From the NCBI GenBank assembly GCA_017399945.1, contig JAFQAQ010000003.1, positions 62,001 to 126,000 of the forward strand: DNA of 64,000 nucleotides, written 5' to 3'. The notes beneath the pieces are model-generated. The model ran no database searches and was not told where the DNA came from. It was given only the letters and a program-made list of their open reading frames with translations. The DNA comes from Clostridia bacterium (lineage in GTDB: Bacteria > Bacillota > Clostridia > Christensenellales > Borkfalkiaceae). Every line of letters begins with the position of its first letter. The first letter of the stretch is position 1. Shown here one piece after another: positions 32,995 through 41,167 of this stretch. The translations under genes were made by a program, and so were the position numbers.

Positions 32995-34203
32995 ATGAAA
33001 AAGAAAATCTTATCAATTTTAATAACAATACTTGCAGTTTGTACGCTTATGCTTACAATGACGGCTTGTACAAACAAGGTTGAGTTTAAGATTAACTTTT
33101 TTGTTGACAATGAAATTTATGCAACTATTGATACAAGTGGTGCGGAAAAAATTCAAATGCCCGAAAAACCTACTAAAGAAGATTATATTTTTTGTGGTTG
33201 GTTTTGGGATAAAGACGTTTGGGAAAAGCCGTTTACGGCAAAGTCACTTTTAGACGCACCACTTTTAAGCGATATTAGCGTTTATGCAAGGTTCGCCCCT
33301 ACCGAAATAATGGCAAACTTTAACTTTACGTTAACGTCAACTACTTTTTCAATTACAGGCATAATAGATAAAACTATAACAGAAATTATTGTGCCTGATT
33401 GCGTAACGTCAATTTCTCAAGGAGCGTTCGATGGTTGCGACTCATTAACAAGCATAGAAATCCCAGATAGTGTAACAAGTATAGGTAAGTATGCGTTCTC
33501 TGGTTGCAGTTCATTAACAAAAGTAAACTATACAGGCACTATAGACCAATGGGTAAAAATTAGTTTTAGTGATTTTGATTCAAACCCATTATATTATGCT
33601 AAAAACTTATATATAAATGATGTATTAGTTACAGAAGTAAATATAACTAATGCAACTAAAATTAATTCTTGTGCGTTCTCTGGTTGTAGTTCAATATACA
33701 GCATAGTAATAGGCGATAGCGTAACATATATAGGGTCTTGTGCGTTCTATGGTTGCGACTCATTAACAAGCATAGAAATCCCAGATAGCGTAACAAGAAT
33801 AGGTGTAGGTGCGTTCTCTGGTTGTAGTTCAATATACAGCATAGTAATACCCGATAGTGTAACAACTATAGGTCCGTATGCGTTCGATGATTGCACTTCA
33901 CTATACAGCGTAGTAATAGGAGATAGCGTAAAAAGGATAGGTAATGAAGCGTTCAGGGGTTGCAGTAAATTAACAAGTATAGTAATACCAGATAGTGTAA
34001 CAAGTATAGGTGATTATGCGTTCTCTGGTTGCAGTTCGTTAACAAGTGTAACTTTTAAGGATACGAGCACTTGGTATATAACAGCAATTTTAATTGACTG
34101 GCAAAACAATACAGGTGGTACGATAACAAGCGTAACAAATTCATCAACCAATGCTACCTATTTTAAGTCAACTTATTGTGGTTATTATTGGTATAAACTC
34201 TAA
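32995..34203 (+). CDS. BspA-type leucine-rich-repeat lipoprotein
   Basis: A 402-residue surface protein. It has a signal peptide with lipobox MTAC (Cys about 22), an InlB-type B-repeat (INFFVDNEIYATIDTS, then YIFCGWFWDKD, residues 28-90), and then about eight TpLRR/BspA repeats of roughly 23 residues built on IPDSVTSIGDYAFSGCSSLT (about 130-365). Such proteins are common surface binders in host-associated and gut bacteria. The start is the ATG at 32995 with AGGGAG upstream. The DNA between 33.4 and 34.1 kb is internally repetitive because of the repeats, and may recombine. Function is not proven by sequence. Confidence 0.85.
   Translation: MKKKILSILITILAVCTLMLTMTACTNKVEFKINFFVDNEIYATIDTSGAEKIQMPEKPTKEDYIFCGWFWDKDVWEKPFTAKSLLDAPLLSDISVYARFAPTEIMANFNFTLTSTTFSITGIIDKTITEIIVPDCVTSISQGAFDGCDSLTSIEIPDSVTSIGKYAFSGCSSLTKVNYTGTIDQWVKISFSDFDSNPLYYAKNLYINDVLVTEVNITNATKINSCAFSGCSSIYSIVIGDSVTYIGSCAFYGCDSLTSIEIPDSVTRIGVGAFSGCSSIYSIVIPDSVTTIGPYAFDDCTSLYSVVIGDSVKRIGNEAFRGCSKLTSIVIPDSVTSIGDYAFSGCSSLTSVTFKDTSTWYITAILIDWQNNTGGTITSVTNSSTNATYFKSTYCGYYWYKL
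33400..34060 (+). repeat. Tandem LRR-coding repeats
   Basis: About eight units of roughly 69 bp, each including variants of GATAGTGTAACAAGTATAGG and GCGTTCTCTGGTTGCAGTTC. They encode the BspA repeats of the lipoprotein. Confidence 0.8.
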
Positions 34204-34287
34204 CACAATAAAAACACTAAATAGGCTTTTGTATAGTTCTTAAAAACGAGAAAAGACCCAAAAAAAGTTATATTCATTGCAAAGAAA

Positions 34288-34330
34288 AATGACTGATACA
34301 TTATTTTGTACCAGTCATTTAACATTTTTA
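34288..34330 (+). terminator. Terminator after the LRR lipoprotein
   Basis: AAATGACTG (34288-34296) pairs with CAGTCATTT (34313-34321), with inner pairs, and is followed by a T-rich run. The rest of the 34204-34481 spacer holds the next promoter only. Confidence 0.75.
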
Positions 34331-34444
34331 CCTAAAATAATCTGCAAGTTTCAATTAGGTCAACCTAACACCCTGCCGTTTGTTTTTGGAAATGCAGTAA
34401 ACTTGAAGAATAAATAAGACGAAGGGGTTGGAAATATTTACCGG

Positions 34445-34474
34445 TTGACTGGGGATATTAGGGTAAGTTATAAT
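34445..34474 (+). promoter_or_regulatory. Promoter of the NlpC lipoprotein, leaderless layout
   Basis: TTGACT (34445-34450) and TATAAT (34469-34474) are 18 nt apart. The ATG begins at 34482, 7 nt after the -10 box, and no Shine-Dalgarno is present. Confidence 0.6.
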
Positions 34475-34481
34475 ATAATTG

Positions 34482-35261
34482 ATGAAAAAATGTATTGTTT
34501 TATTTTTGTTGATTATAACTTTTTCTTTTTGCGGTTGCATGCAAAAAGGCGACGGGTTGGGGCAAGGATATTTGCCACCAATCGACCTTGAACAAGACTT
34601 TAACGATAGCGAACAAGAAAAGCAAAACAAAAAAACTTACGCTATTTCTAAGGTAGATGGGTTGATTGTTAGAAGTGGGCCAAGCACTTCTTCTTTTGTG
34701 TTGGGCAGTCTTGACAAAAACGATGCCGTGTTGTGTTTGAACAAGCAAAATGGTTTTTACCAAACGACTTTTAAGGAGCAAACGGCTTACGTTTGGGCAG
34801 AATACTGCACGACTATGGACGTTGAAATTGACCAAAATTCTGCAACCGAAAAAGCCATTGATTTTGGTGCGACCTTGCTTGGTTATCCTTACGTTTGGGG
34901 AAGTCAGCGTTATCATTGGGGTAACGGAAAACTTAACGCCAACTTTGTAAACGGGCAGTTTGACTGTTCGGCGTTGGTGCAGTACGTTTACTTTAAAACA
35001 AACGGCGTGTTGCTTAACCTTACTTCAAGGGAGCAATCGCTTAACGGCACGCAAGTTGACAAAAACAACTTACGCCGTGGCGACCTTATGTTCTTTACCA
35101 ATGCGTCAAGAAAAAACAAGACGGGTATTGAAAGGATTGGACACGTGGGAATTTATTTTGGCAGCAACTATATTCTTCACACGGCAAGCGACCATGCCGT
35201 TATAGAGCCGATTTCAAGCGTTAGATGGAGTTATTATATAACTGCAAGGCGAGTTGTATAG
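34482..35261 (+). CDS. SH3 and NlpC/P60 domain lipoprotein (cell wall hydrolase)
   Basis: A 259-residue lipoprotein with lipobox FCGC (Cys about 19), an SH3-like domain (YAISKVDGLIVRSGPSTSSF, about 53-110) and a C-terminal NlpC/P60 domain with catalytic Cys in GQFDCSALVQYVYF, His in IGHVGIYFG, and a third polar residue (HTAS). It likely cuts peptide cross-links of peptidoglycan outside the cell. The length of the NlpC domain is normal and all three active-site residues are present. The ATG has no ribosome site; see the promoter. Confidence 0.88.
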   Translation: MKKCIVLFLLIITFSFCGCMQKGDGLGQGYLPPIDLEQDFNDSEQEKQNKKTYAISKVDGLIVRSGPSTSSFVLGSLDKNDAVLCLNKQNGFYQTTFKEQTAYVWAEYCTTMDVEIDQNSATEKAIDFGATLLGYPYVWGSQRYHWGNGKLNANFVNGQFDCSALVQYVYFKTNGVLLNLTSREQSLNGTQVDKNNLRRGDLMFFTNASRKNKTGIERIGHVGIYFGSNYILHTASDHAVIEPISSVRWSYYITARRVV

Positions 35262-35347
35262 ATTTTTGCAAAAGTGGTTAAAGGCGTTGAAAATTTGTGG
35301 GGTTCGTGGTAAAATTAGTTTGTAAAAAACTTGTGGAGGGACTTTTG

Positions 35348-35587
35348 ATGGAATATAACGATAGGACTGCAAAAGTTATTTTAGATGAAGATAGGTATCC
35401 CGACGGGGCGAACTGTCCCACTAGGCATATAGAGTACCTTTGTCCGTGTGGAAAGGGCAAAATCATCAACGAAAGGGTGATGGGTTTTGGCGAAAACTAT
35501 GCTTGGATAGAGTGTAAAAAGTGCGCAAAAAAGTATGAAGTGGTTACCGGTTGTGGATATTTTTGGGAACTTGAAGAAATAGACTAA
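35348..35587 (+). CDS. Small zinc-ribbon-like hypothetical protein
   Basis: A 79-residue protein with two cysteine pairs, CPCGKGK (around 31-37) and CKKCAKKYE (around 60-68), which could bind one zinc as a treble-clef or zinc ribbon. The flanks are ordinary soluble sequence. I choose the ATG at 35348 with GGAGG upstream; longer in-frame starts reach into the promoter (TTGAAA 35286-35291, TAAAAT 35309-35314, spacing 17). It is followed 7 nt later by the FliB-like gene, so the two are probably co-transcribed. Function unknown. Confidence 0.65.
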   Translation: MEYNDRTAKVILDEDRYPDGANCPTRHIEYLCPCGKGKIINERVMGFGENYAWIECKKCAKKYEVVTGCGYFWELEEID

Positions 35588-35594
35588 AAAAATT

Positions 35595-36533
35595 ATGAAA
35601 GAATACCGTTTAAGTTATTACTCAAAGTTTAAGTGTGTTGCGAGTGATTGCAAGCATACTTGTTGCGCTGGGTGGGAAATGTGTATTGACCAAACCACGC
35701 TTGAACTTTACAAAAACCATAATTCTGATTTTTCGGCGTTTTTAGACAAGGGAATAAATTACAAAAAAGCCAAGTTCAACTGCCAAAAAGGTGGAAGATG
35801 CGCTTTCCTTAACCAAGACGGGTTATGTGAAATTATTATAAATTTAGGGGAAGATTATTTGTGTCAGGTATGCCGTGATCATCCTAGGTTTAGAAGTTTT
35901 TTTGCCGACCGTGTGGAGATGGGGCTTGGGTTTTGTTGTGAAAAGGCAGCCAAAATCGTTTTAGGGTGTCAAGATAAAATTACCCTCATACCGACAAAGG
36001 ACGATAACGCCACTTGCGAACTATCTTTTGTTCAAAAGAACGTGCTTGAATTTAGGCAACGCGTGTTGGATATTTTGCAAGATAGAAAAACGCATATACA
36101 AGACAGAATAAAAAATATAGTTAGTCTTTGTCGTTCGGAGATAAAAGAAGAAAACTTTAAAAAGATATTAAAAACCTTTTTGTCTTTTGAACGCATTGAA
36201 AAGGGGTGGACTAAACGGCTTAAAACCATAAAAAAATCGTTTAGTTTAACCACCGACCAAAAACACGATATTATATGCGAACAATTTTTGGTTAACTCCT
36301 TATATCGACATTTATCCGACGCAGAAGACACCCTTTGGGTAAGGGCAAGAACGCTTGCGTGCGTTTATTCTTGGTGGATAATAAACTCTATCGAGAAAAT
36401 AGAAAAGGGGCAATTTGCCGACGAGTTTTCTGCTTTTTGTGATATAGCAAGGCAGTTTTCTGCCGAAGTGGAATATTCGCAAAAGAATTTAGATAAACTT
36501 TATTCTGCTTGTTATAAACTTATTAATATATAA
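35595..36533 (+). CDS. Flagellin lysine-N-methylase-like protein (FliB family)
   Basis: A 312-residue protein with the N-terminal cysteine cluster of FliB proteins: CVASDCKHTCCAGWEMCID (Cys14, 19, 23, 24, 30), then CAFLNQDGLCEI and YLCQVCRDHPRF. Such clusters bind iron-sulfur or zinc. FliB methylates lysines of flagellin. No flagellar gene is in the window, and many Clostridia carry this family away from flagellar loci, so the target is uncertain. The ATG lacks a clear ribosome site but follows the zinc-ribbon gene after 7 nt, suggesting coupling. Confidence 0.75.
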   Translation: MKEYRLSYYSKFKCVASDCKHTCCAGWEMCIDQTTLELYKNHNSDFSAFLDKGINYKKAKFNCQKGGRCAFLNQDGLCEIIINLGEDYLCQVCRDHPRFRSFFADRVEMGLGFCCEKAAKIVLGCQDKITLIPTKDDNATCELSFVQKNVLEFRQRVLDILQDRKTHIQDRIKNIVSLCRSEIKEENFKKILKTFLSFERIEKGWTKRLKTIKKSFSLTTDQKHDIICEQFLVNSLYRHLSDAEDTLWVRARTLACVYSWWIINSIEKIEKGQFADEFSAFCDIARQFSAEVEYSQKNLDKLYSACYKLINI

Positions 36534-36649
36534 ATAACGAAATGAAAAATGCTAAAAAACAAAATGTTTTTTGTTAAAGACAAAAGCGTTATTGTAAATA
36601 TAATGAATTATATAAAAAATATTATATAATGATTATAGGAGTGCGATAA

Positions 36650-37486
36650 ATGAGAAAGGCTATTCAGCTAGCATACGACGATTTGTTTGACCTTAATTGT
36701 GGATTTGCAAAAAAAGCAGGGTTTAAGGAAATTTCTATTATTCTTGCCGATATTATGGACAAAACCCAAGACGAATGGGATAGAGAAATCGATAAGATGG
36801 GCGAAATTTTAAGTAAGCACGGGTTATGGTGCAGTCAATCTCACCCGTATTTTTACGATTTGCGTGTTTCTTCCGAAAAGACCATGGACAACTGCGAATT
36901 TTCTATGCAACAAGCAGTTAGGGCGAGCGCAAAACTCGGCGCAGAGTGGTGTGTTTTTCATCCAAGAACTTCTATCACCACCGGTTTTTCCACCAAACAA
37001 GCTTTTGAAGATAACAGACGGTCAATATCCACTTATTTAGAAGTTGCAAAAAAATACGGTACGGGTATTGCCATAGAAAACCTTTCTATTTTTAGCGAGT
37101 TCGTGCCGATGATTTTAACTTATTCTTGCGTGACTGAAAATTTGGTTGAGTTATGCGATAGTTTTAATGATAAAAGCGTGGGTATTTGTTGGGATACCGG
37201 TCACGCTAACTTAATGCCTTACGACCAAGCCGAAAAGATAAGGTTGGTTGGCGAACGTATTAAATGCACGCATATCCATAACAACTTTGGTATACGCGAT
37301 ACCCACCTTACCCCCGACCAAGGTAATATCCCTTGGGAAAAGGTTATGCACGCGTTTAAGCAAGTGGGGTATAACGGCTCGTTGTGTTTAGAAACCCACT
37401 GCCGTTACAATGAGCCTAAACTTTTAGAAGATTTTACTAGATATAACTATAACTGCTTAGAATTTTTGGATAGATTGTATAAATAA
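36650..37486 (+). CDS. Sugar phosphate isomerase/epimerase-like TIM barrel
   Basis: A 278-residue xylose-isomerase-like TIM-barrel protein. Metal-ligand motifs are visible: GIAIENLSIF (Glu), VGICWDTGHANLM (Asp, His), IKCTHIHNNFGIRDTHLTPD, and a final SLCLETHCRY. The protein lacks membrane or signal sequence. Such proteins isomerise or epimerise sugars or inositols, or cleave bases as in endonuclease IV relatives. It has TAGGAG before the ATG and begins 15 nt before the AAC(3)-like gene, suggesting an operon. Its substrate is unknown. Confidence 0.8.
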   Translation: MRKAIQLAYDDLFDLNCGFAKKAGFKEISIILADIMDKTQDEWDREIDKMGEILSKHGLWCSQSHPYFYDLRVSSEKTMDNCEFSMQQAVRASAKLGAEWCVFHPRTSITTGFSTKQAFEDNRRSISTYLEVAKKYGTGIAIENLSIFSEFVPMILTYSCVTENLVELCDSFNDKSVGICWDTGHANLMPYDQAEKIRLVGERIKCTHIHNNFGIRDTHLTPDQGNIPWEKVMHAFKQVGYNGSLCLETHCRYNEPKLLEDFTRYNYNCLEFLDRLYK

Positions 37487-37501
37487 TCGGTTGGAGATAT
37501 T

Positions 37502-38281
37502 ATGAGTTCATTAGATATTATAGTTAAAGACTTAAAAAAACTAGGAATAAAGCAAGGGGATACGGTAATCGTGCATTCTTCCTTAAAGTCTATGGGACAA
37601 GTCGAAGGTGGCGCTGATACCGTTATAGACGCACTTATTGAAGTGGTTGGCAAAGACGGAACGGTTATGTTCCCTGCGCTTTCCTTTTTCCCTTGTTGCA
37701 ACACCCTTAAATTCGATATGCTAAACACACCTTGTTGCGTGGGAGCTATACCCGAAACGTTTAGAAAAAGAAAGGGAGTTATAAGGAGTTTTCACCCCAC
37801 GCACTCGGTTTGCGCTTACGGGAAACTTGCAGTTGATATAACCAAAGACCATAAACTAGACGATACGCCGGTTGGCGAAAACTCGCCGTATAGAAAACTT
37901 ATTGGACTTAACGGCAAAATTTTAATGCTAGGTTGTGGACTTAGACCAAACACCTTTATGCACGGAGTTGAAGAAGTTGGTAACGCGCCTTATTGTTTAG
38001 GTCCAACCCAAACTTTTGAAATGACGGACGAGAACGGAAAGGTCGTTAAAAAGGATATTAAAGGACATTATTTCCATCGCCCAGAAGGGAATTTCGTTCA
38101 GCAATACGACAGAATAACCCAAGTGCTTGATAAAGACGTGGATTATTTTGAAGGTAAAGTTCACGGCGCAACGGCGTATTTGATAAATGCAAAAACCCTT
38201 TGCGAAAAGGCGGCGGAAAAAATGAAAACTTCCCCTTGCTTTTTCGTGGACGACCTTGGTGGTATTTACGATAAAAAATAA
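37502..38281 (+). CDS. AAC(3) family N-acetyltransferase-like protein
   Basis: A 259-residue protein of the aminoglycoside 3-N-acetyltransferase family: VIVHSSLKSMGQVEGGADTV near residue 24-43, TVMFPALSFF, FHPTHSVCAYG (the conserved HPTHS motif), DDTPVGENSPYRKL, and a C-terminal GAPYCL-like stretch. Many chromosomal members do not confer resistance and act on unknown amino sugars, so I do not call it a resistance gene. It forms a pair with the upstream isomerase and is closed by a bidirectional terminator. Confidence 0.82.
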   Translation: MSSLDIIVKDLKKLGIKQGDTVIVHSSLKSMGQVEGGADTVIDALIEVVGKDGTVMFPALSFFPCCNTLKFDMLNTPCCVGAIPETFRKRKGVIRSFHPTHSVCAYGKLAVDITKDHKLDDTPVGENSPYRKLIGLNGKILMLGCGLRPNTFMHGVEEVGNAPYCLGPTQTFEMTDENGKVVKKDIKGHYFHRPEGNFVQQYDRITQVLDKDVDYFEGKVHGATAYLINAKTLCEKAAEKMKTSPCFFVDDLGGIYDKK

Positions 38282-38309
38282 AAAAGCCTTGCTAAAAAGC
38301 AAGGCTTTT
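38282..38309. terminator. Bidirectional terminator
   Basis: AAAAGCCTTGC (38282-38292) pairs with GCAAGGCTTTT (38299-38309), between convergent genes. Confidence 0.85.
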
Positions 38310-38321
38310 ACTTTTATAAGA

Positions 38322-38705
38322 TTAGTTTTGTTCTTTTTGTTCGCAGTTTTCTTCTTTTTTAGGCTCGGTTGGTTGAGCTGGTTGTTCTTGCGGCTGTTGA
38401 ACTTTCTTTTCGGGAATTTTTCTTTTTGTTGGTGTTAAAGATTTTTCCCCTGCAAGATACATTGCTAAAAGCCCAAACAAAACTAGACAAGAAGTTATAT
38501 AAATTAGTATTGGGAAAAATTCCTTATAAAGGAAATTGCATATTGCGGAAGCCGTGTCGCCACCGATAATTAAGGCTAAAAGATAACCGATAAAGGTAAG
38601 TCCGCCTAAAAACAAGGTTATCATTACGCCGTAACCGAAAATGAGTTTACATACGCTAGATATTTTTTTGCAAGTGGTTTTGAATTTATTTTCTTTGTTA
38701 CTCAT
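38322..38705 (-). CDS. Small membrane protein with charged tail, TRAP-linked
   Basis: A 127-residue protein with two hydrophobic spans (about 25-48 and 66-86) and a C-terminal Pro/Gln/Glu/Lys-rich tail. No family is recognised. It lies 12 nt after the TRAP-type permease gene on the same strand and so is probably co-transcribed with it; it might be an accessory subunit in place of a typical four-span DctQ. Confidence 0.5.
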   Translation of the reverse strand: MSNKENKFKTTCKKISSVCKLIFGYGVMITLFLGGLTFIGYLLALIIGGDTASAICNFLYKEFFPILIYITSCLVLFGLLAMYLAGEKSLTPTKRKIPEKKVQQPQEQPAQPTEPKKEENCEQKEQN

Positions 38706-38717
38706 AACTACACCCCC

Positions 38718-40076
38718 TTATAGACCTATAATGGGCAACCAACCCATCAAAACGATTATTTGTAAAATAAACTGAGCGGCAACCCACCACATATTATTTT
38801 TAATCGTCTTATCAAAATCCGATTCGGCAAGAGCCATACCCGTGTAAATCCCAAGACCGAGTGGTGGAGTGATTCCACACATAACCCCACATATACAAGG
38901 CAACATACCTGCCGCTAAAACGGGGTTTACGCCAACGCTCATTAGCATGGTTATAAAAAGTGGACCAAAGGTAACTACTATGGTAGAACCGGGGATAATC
39001 ATACCCAAAATGCAAGTGATTATGCAAACGACGATTACAAGCCAAAGTTTACCCATGCCGAGGCTTGCAAAAAAGACTTCTAATTCACCGGTAACGTTAA
39101 GGTCGGCGAAAAGTTCGCCAATCATATACCCAAACACGCACACGCCGATGGTGGGAGCAATACTTTTAACCCCGTCGGCAAACATTTTTGCTATTGAGTG
39201 AGAAGAAACTTGTTTTTTGTCTTTTGCAAGTAGGCAAGTGATTATTGCCGAAAGACCTGCAACGAACAATAGTAGCGATTTAGAAAGTTGACTTGCACCT
39301 TTTGCACCTAAACGTGAAGTAAAGAAAGTGTCCTTAAACAAATAGTCCAAAAGGAAAGGCGCGATTATAATAACGGGTAGAAGTAACCCTTGCCAACCAG
39401 CCTTTAACGCGTCCCTAAAACGGGGGAGTTCTTCTTTTGGAATAGGTTTAACTTTATAGCGTTTACAAAAGATTAGCACCATAACAACCCTTTGAATTAT
39501 AAACCATAAGGATAAGCCCCACATTATAATCCAAAATTGACCTTGGCTAACTACTGCTAACGGTGCGGCAACTGCCAACGCTTCAAGGGCGGCTAGAATA
39601 TTGTTTGAAGGTGGAATCATGTTTCCTAGATAACTTGAATTGCTTTGGATGTTAGCGGCAAGTTCGGCTGGAAAACCAGATTTTTTCATTGCGGGAATAG
39701 TCATAACTCCCGTAGTCATAACGTTTGCAGGGCCAGAACCAGAAAGCGCACCCATAAAACTTGCAGCCGCAACGGTTACGTAACCTGCGCCACCGGTAAA
39801 ACGACCGAGTAGCGAAAGAATGATTCCCACGCAACTATCAAGAATTTTGGTTTTTGTCATTATCATACTCATCGCAACGAAAGCAACCATCGAATACAAA
39901 AGAGACGTGGAAAGCGCTCCGTCGATATAATCGCCAACCTTACTCCATTTGCCCGTAACGGCAATCAACACGATAAAACTTAAAAGCACTGCTTCGTACA
40001 CAGGTCTTTTGAAAACTATAAACCATACGCATACGACGACTAGCAATATGCCAAGATAAATAAATGCAGACGGCAT
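38718..40076 (-). CDS. TRAP-type transporter large permease (DctM-like)
   Basis: A 452-residue membrane protein with about 11-12 hydrophobic spans and TRAP large-subunit motifs: ASFMGALSGSGPANVMTTGV, SNSSYLGNMIPPSNN, IPGSTIVVTFGPLF and CGVMCGITPPLGLGIY. The double GxSGSGPAN and ITPPLG motifs are the two pseudosymmetric elevator-fold loops. TRAP transporters move organic acids using ion gradients. No binding protein or usual small subunit is in the window; a 127-residue 2-span protein follows. AGGAGG precedes the ATG. The substrate is unknown. Confidence 0.85.
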   Translation of the reverse strand: MPSAFIYLGILLVVVCVWFIVFKRPVYEAVLLSFIVLIAVTGKWSKVGDYIDGALSTSLLYSMVAFVAMSMIMTKTKILDSCVGIILSLLGRFTGGAGYVTVAAASFMGALSGSGPANVMTTGVMTIPAMKKSGFPAELAANIQSNSSYLGNMIPPSNNILAALEALAVAAPLAVVSQGQFWIIMWGLSLWFIIQRVVMVLIFCKRYKVKPIPKEELPRFRDALKAGWQGLLLPVIIIAPFLLDYLFKDTFFTSRLGAKGASQLSKSLLLFVAGLSAIITCLLAKDKKQVSSHSIAKMFADGVKSIAPTIGVCVFGYMIGELFADLNVTGELEVFFASLGMGKLWLVIVVCIITCILGMIIPGSTIVVTFGPLFITMLMSVGVNPVLAAGMLPCICGVMCGITPPLGLGIYTGMALAESDFDKTIKNNMWWVAAQFILQIIVLMGWLPIIGL

Positions 40077-40108
40077 AACAACCTCCTAATTTAATCAGTT
40101 CGTTATAC

Positions 40109-40137
40109 ATTATATAATCAAAAGATTATAATGTCAA
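40109..40137 (-). promoter_or_regulatory. Promoter of the TRAP permease gene
   Basis: On the minus strand TTGACA (40132-40137) and TATAAT (40109-40114) are exactly 17 nt apart, about 33 nt before the ATG. Confidence 0.75.
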
Positions 40138-40162
40138 TTATTTTTTGGTAAATAAACGTAAA

Positions 40163-40188
40163 AAAACTCCCTTTTTATAGGGAGTTTT
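40163..40188 (-). terminator. Terminator after the LysR gene
   Basis: AAAACTCCC (40163-40171) pairs with GGGAGTTTT (40180-40188), with A/T runs on both sides. Confidence 0.75.
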
Positions 40189-40211
40189 GAGTTTTTTATA
40201 AAATTTTTTAT

Positions 40212-41117
40212 TTACAAAAAGGTTTTTTGTAGCAAGGCTATAAAATCTTTTGCTATTTTTGGTAGGTAAGAGTCCTTTCTATAAACGGCGTAAATATCGC
40301 GTTTTGCAAGGTTTTGTTTTAGGCTAAGGTAGGTTACCTTTTGGTCGCTTTGTTTTTTAGCGCCCGTTGGAATAAGGGCTGCGCCCAAACCCATTTTAAC
40401 TAGTTCTAGTTGAACTTCAAGTCTTTTTACGGTGATTTGTGGTTTTATGGTAACGCCGTTTTCTTCAAGTAGCCTATCTAGTGCCGTTTGTACCGTTTGG
40501 TTGCTTTCGCCAACGATAAACTGTTTGCCGTCAAGTTCTTTAATGTCTATAACGGGATAGCGCCTATCCTTTTCGGTTGTTGGGCAAAGGTCTTTTACCC
40601 ACGCAGTCGGAAGAGCAAGCGTAAGTTCTTCGTCCATAACTTTATGGGTATTAAAAATACTAAGGTCAACGGGGTGTGGGATAATCGCAAGGTCAAACTC
40701 ACCGTGTTCGGCGCCTTCAATTACTTGGCTCAACGTCCTTTCGTCTATAACAAGGTTAACGTTAGGATACAGACGCTTGAAGGGTTGGGCGATTTCTTTT
40801 AAGATATCGTTAGTTCTAAAATGGGACATACCAACGGTAAGAGTCCCCACCTTTTCTTGCTTTACGTCTAGAAGTTGGTTTTCCAAATCTTTTTCGATAG
40901 AAAGCATTTTTTTGCCCGCTTGGATATAAAACTTGCCTGCATCAGTAAGCTTTACGTATCCACCCGTCCTTTCAAATAGGGGAACGCCCACTTCCGTTTC
41001 AATCTTTTTAACGTACTGCGAAAGGGAAGGTTGGGAAATATTAAGTTGACTTGCCGCTTTGGAAAAGGACTTTGTTTCAGCCAAAACCATTGCGTACTTT
41101 AACTGCTTAGTATTCAT
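40212..41117 (-). CDS. LysR family transcriptional regulator
   Basis: A 301-residue LysR regulator. The winged HTH is MVLAETKSFSKAASQLNISQ followed by PSLSQYVKKIETEVGVPLFE, and the C-terminal periplasmic-binding-like domain has two halves (VGTLTVGMSHFRTNDIL, then KMGLGAALIPTGAKK). It lies upstream of the TRAP permease on the same strand with its own terminator, so it might control that permease; no binding site was seen. A TATAAT box sits 7 nt before its ATG with no Shine-Dalgarno, suggesting a leaderless mRNA. Confidence 0.9.
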   Translation of the reverse strand: MNTKQLKYAMVLAETKSFSKAASQLNISQPSLSQYVKKIETEVGVPLFERTGGYVKLTDAGKFYIQAGKKMLSIEKDLENQLLDVKQEKVGTLTVGMSHFRTNDILKEIAQPFKRLYPNVNLVIDERTLSQVIEGAEHGEFDLAIIPHPVDLSIFNTHKVMDEELTLALPTAWVKDLCPTTEKDRRYPVIDIKELDGKQFIVGESNQTVQTALDRLLEENGVTIKPQITVKRLEVQLELVKMGLGAALIPTGAKKQSDQKVTYLSLKQNLAKRDIYAVYRKDSYLPKIAKDFIALLQKTFL

Positions 41118-41124
41118 ATTAAAA

Positions 41125-41153
41125 ATTATATACTAAAACCTTAAAAAAGGCAA
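41125..41153 (-). promoter_or_regulatory. Promoter of the LysR gene, leaderless layout
   Basis: On the minus strand TTGCCT (41148-41153) and TATAAT (41125-41130) are 17 nt apart, and the -10 box is 7 nt from the ATG at 41117. Confidence 0.55.
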
Positions 41154-41167
41154 CTTTAAGATAAAAA

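Noticed and set aside
33400-34060. CRISPR array, because of regularly spaced repeats
   Set aside because: The repeats are in-frame LRR-coding units of an exported protein, with no constant repeat and variable spacer pattern, and no cas genes are present.
37502-38281. An aminoglycoside resistance gene
   Set aside because: Family membership is clear, but chromosomal AAC(3)-like proteins often have other substrates, and no mobile element or resistance context is present.
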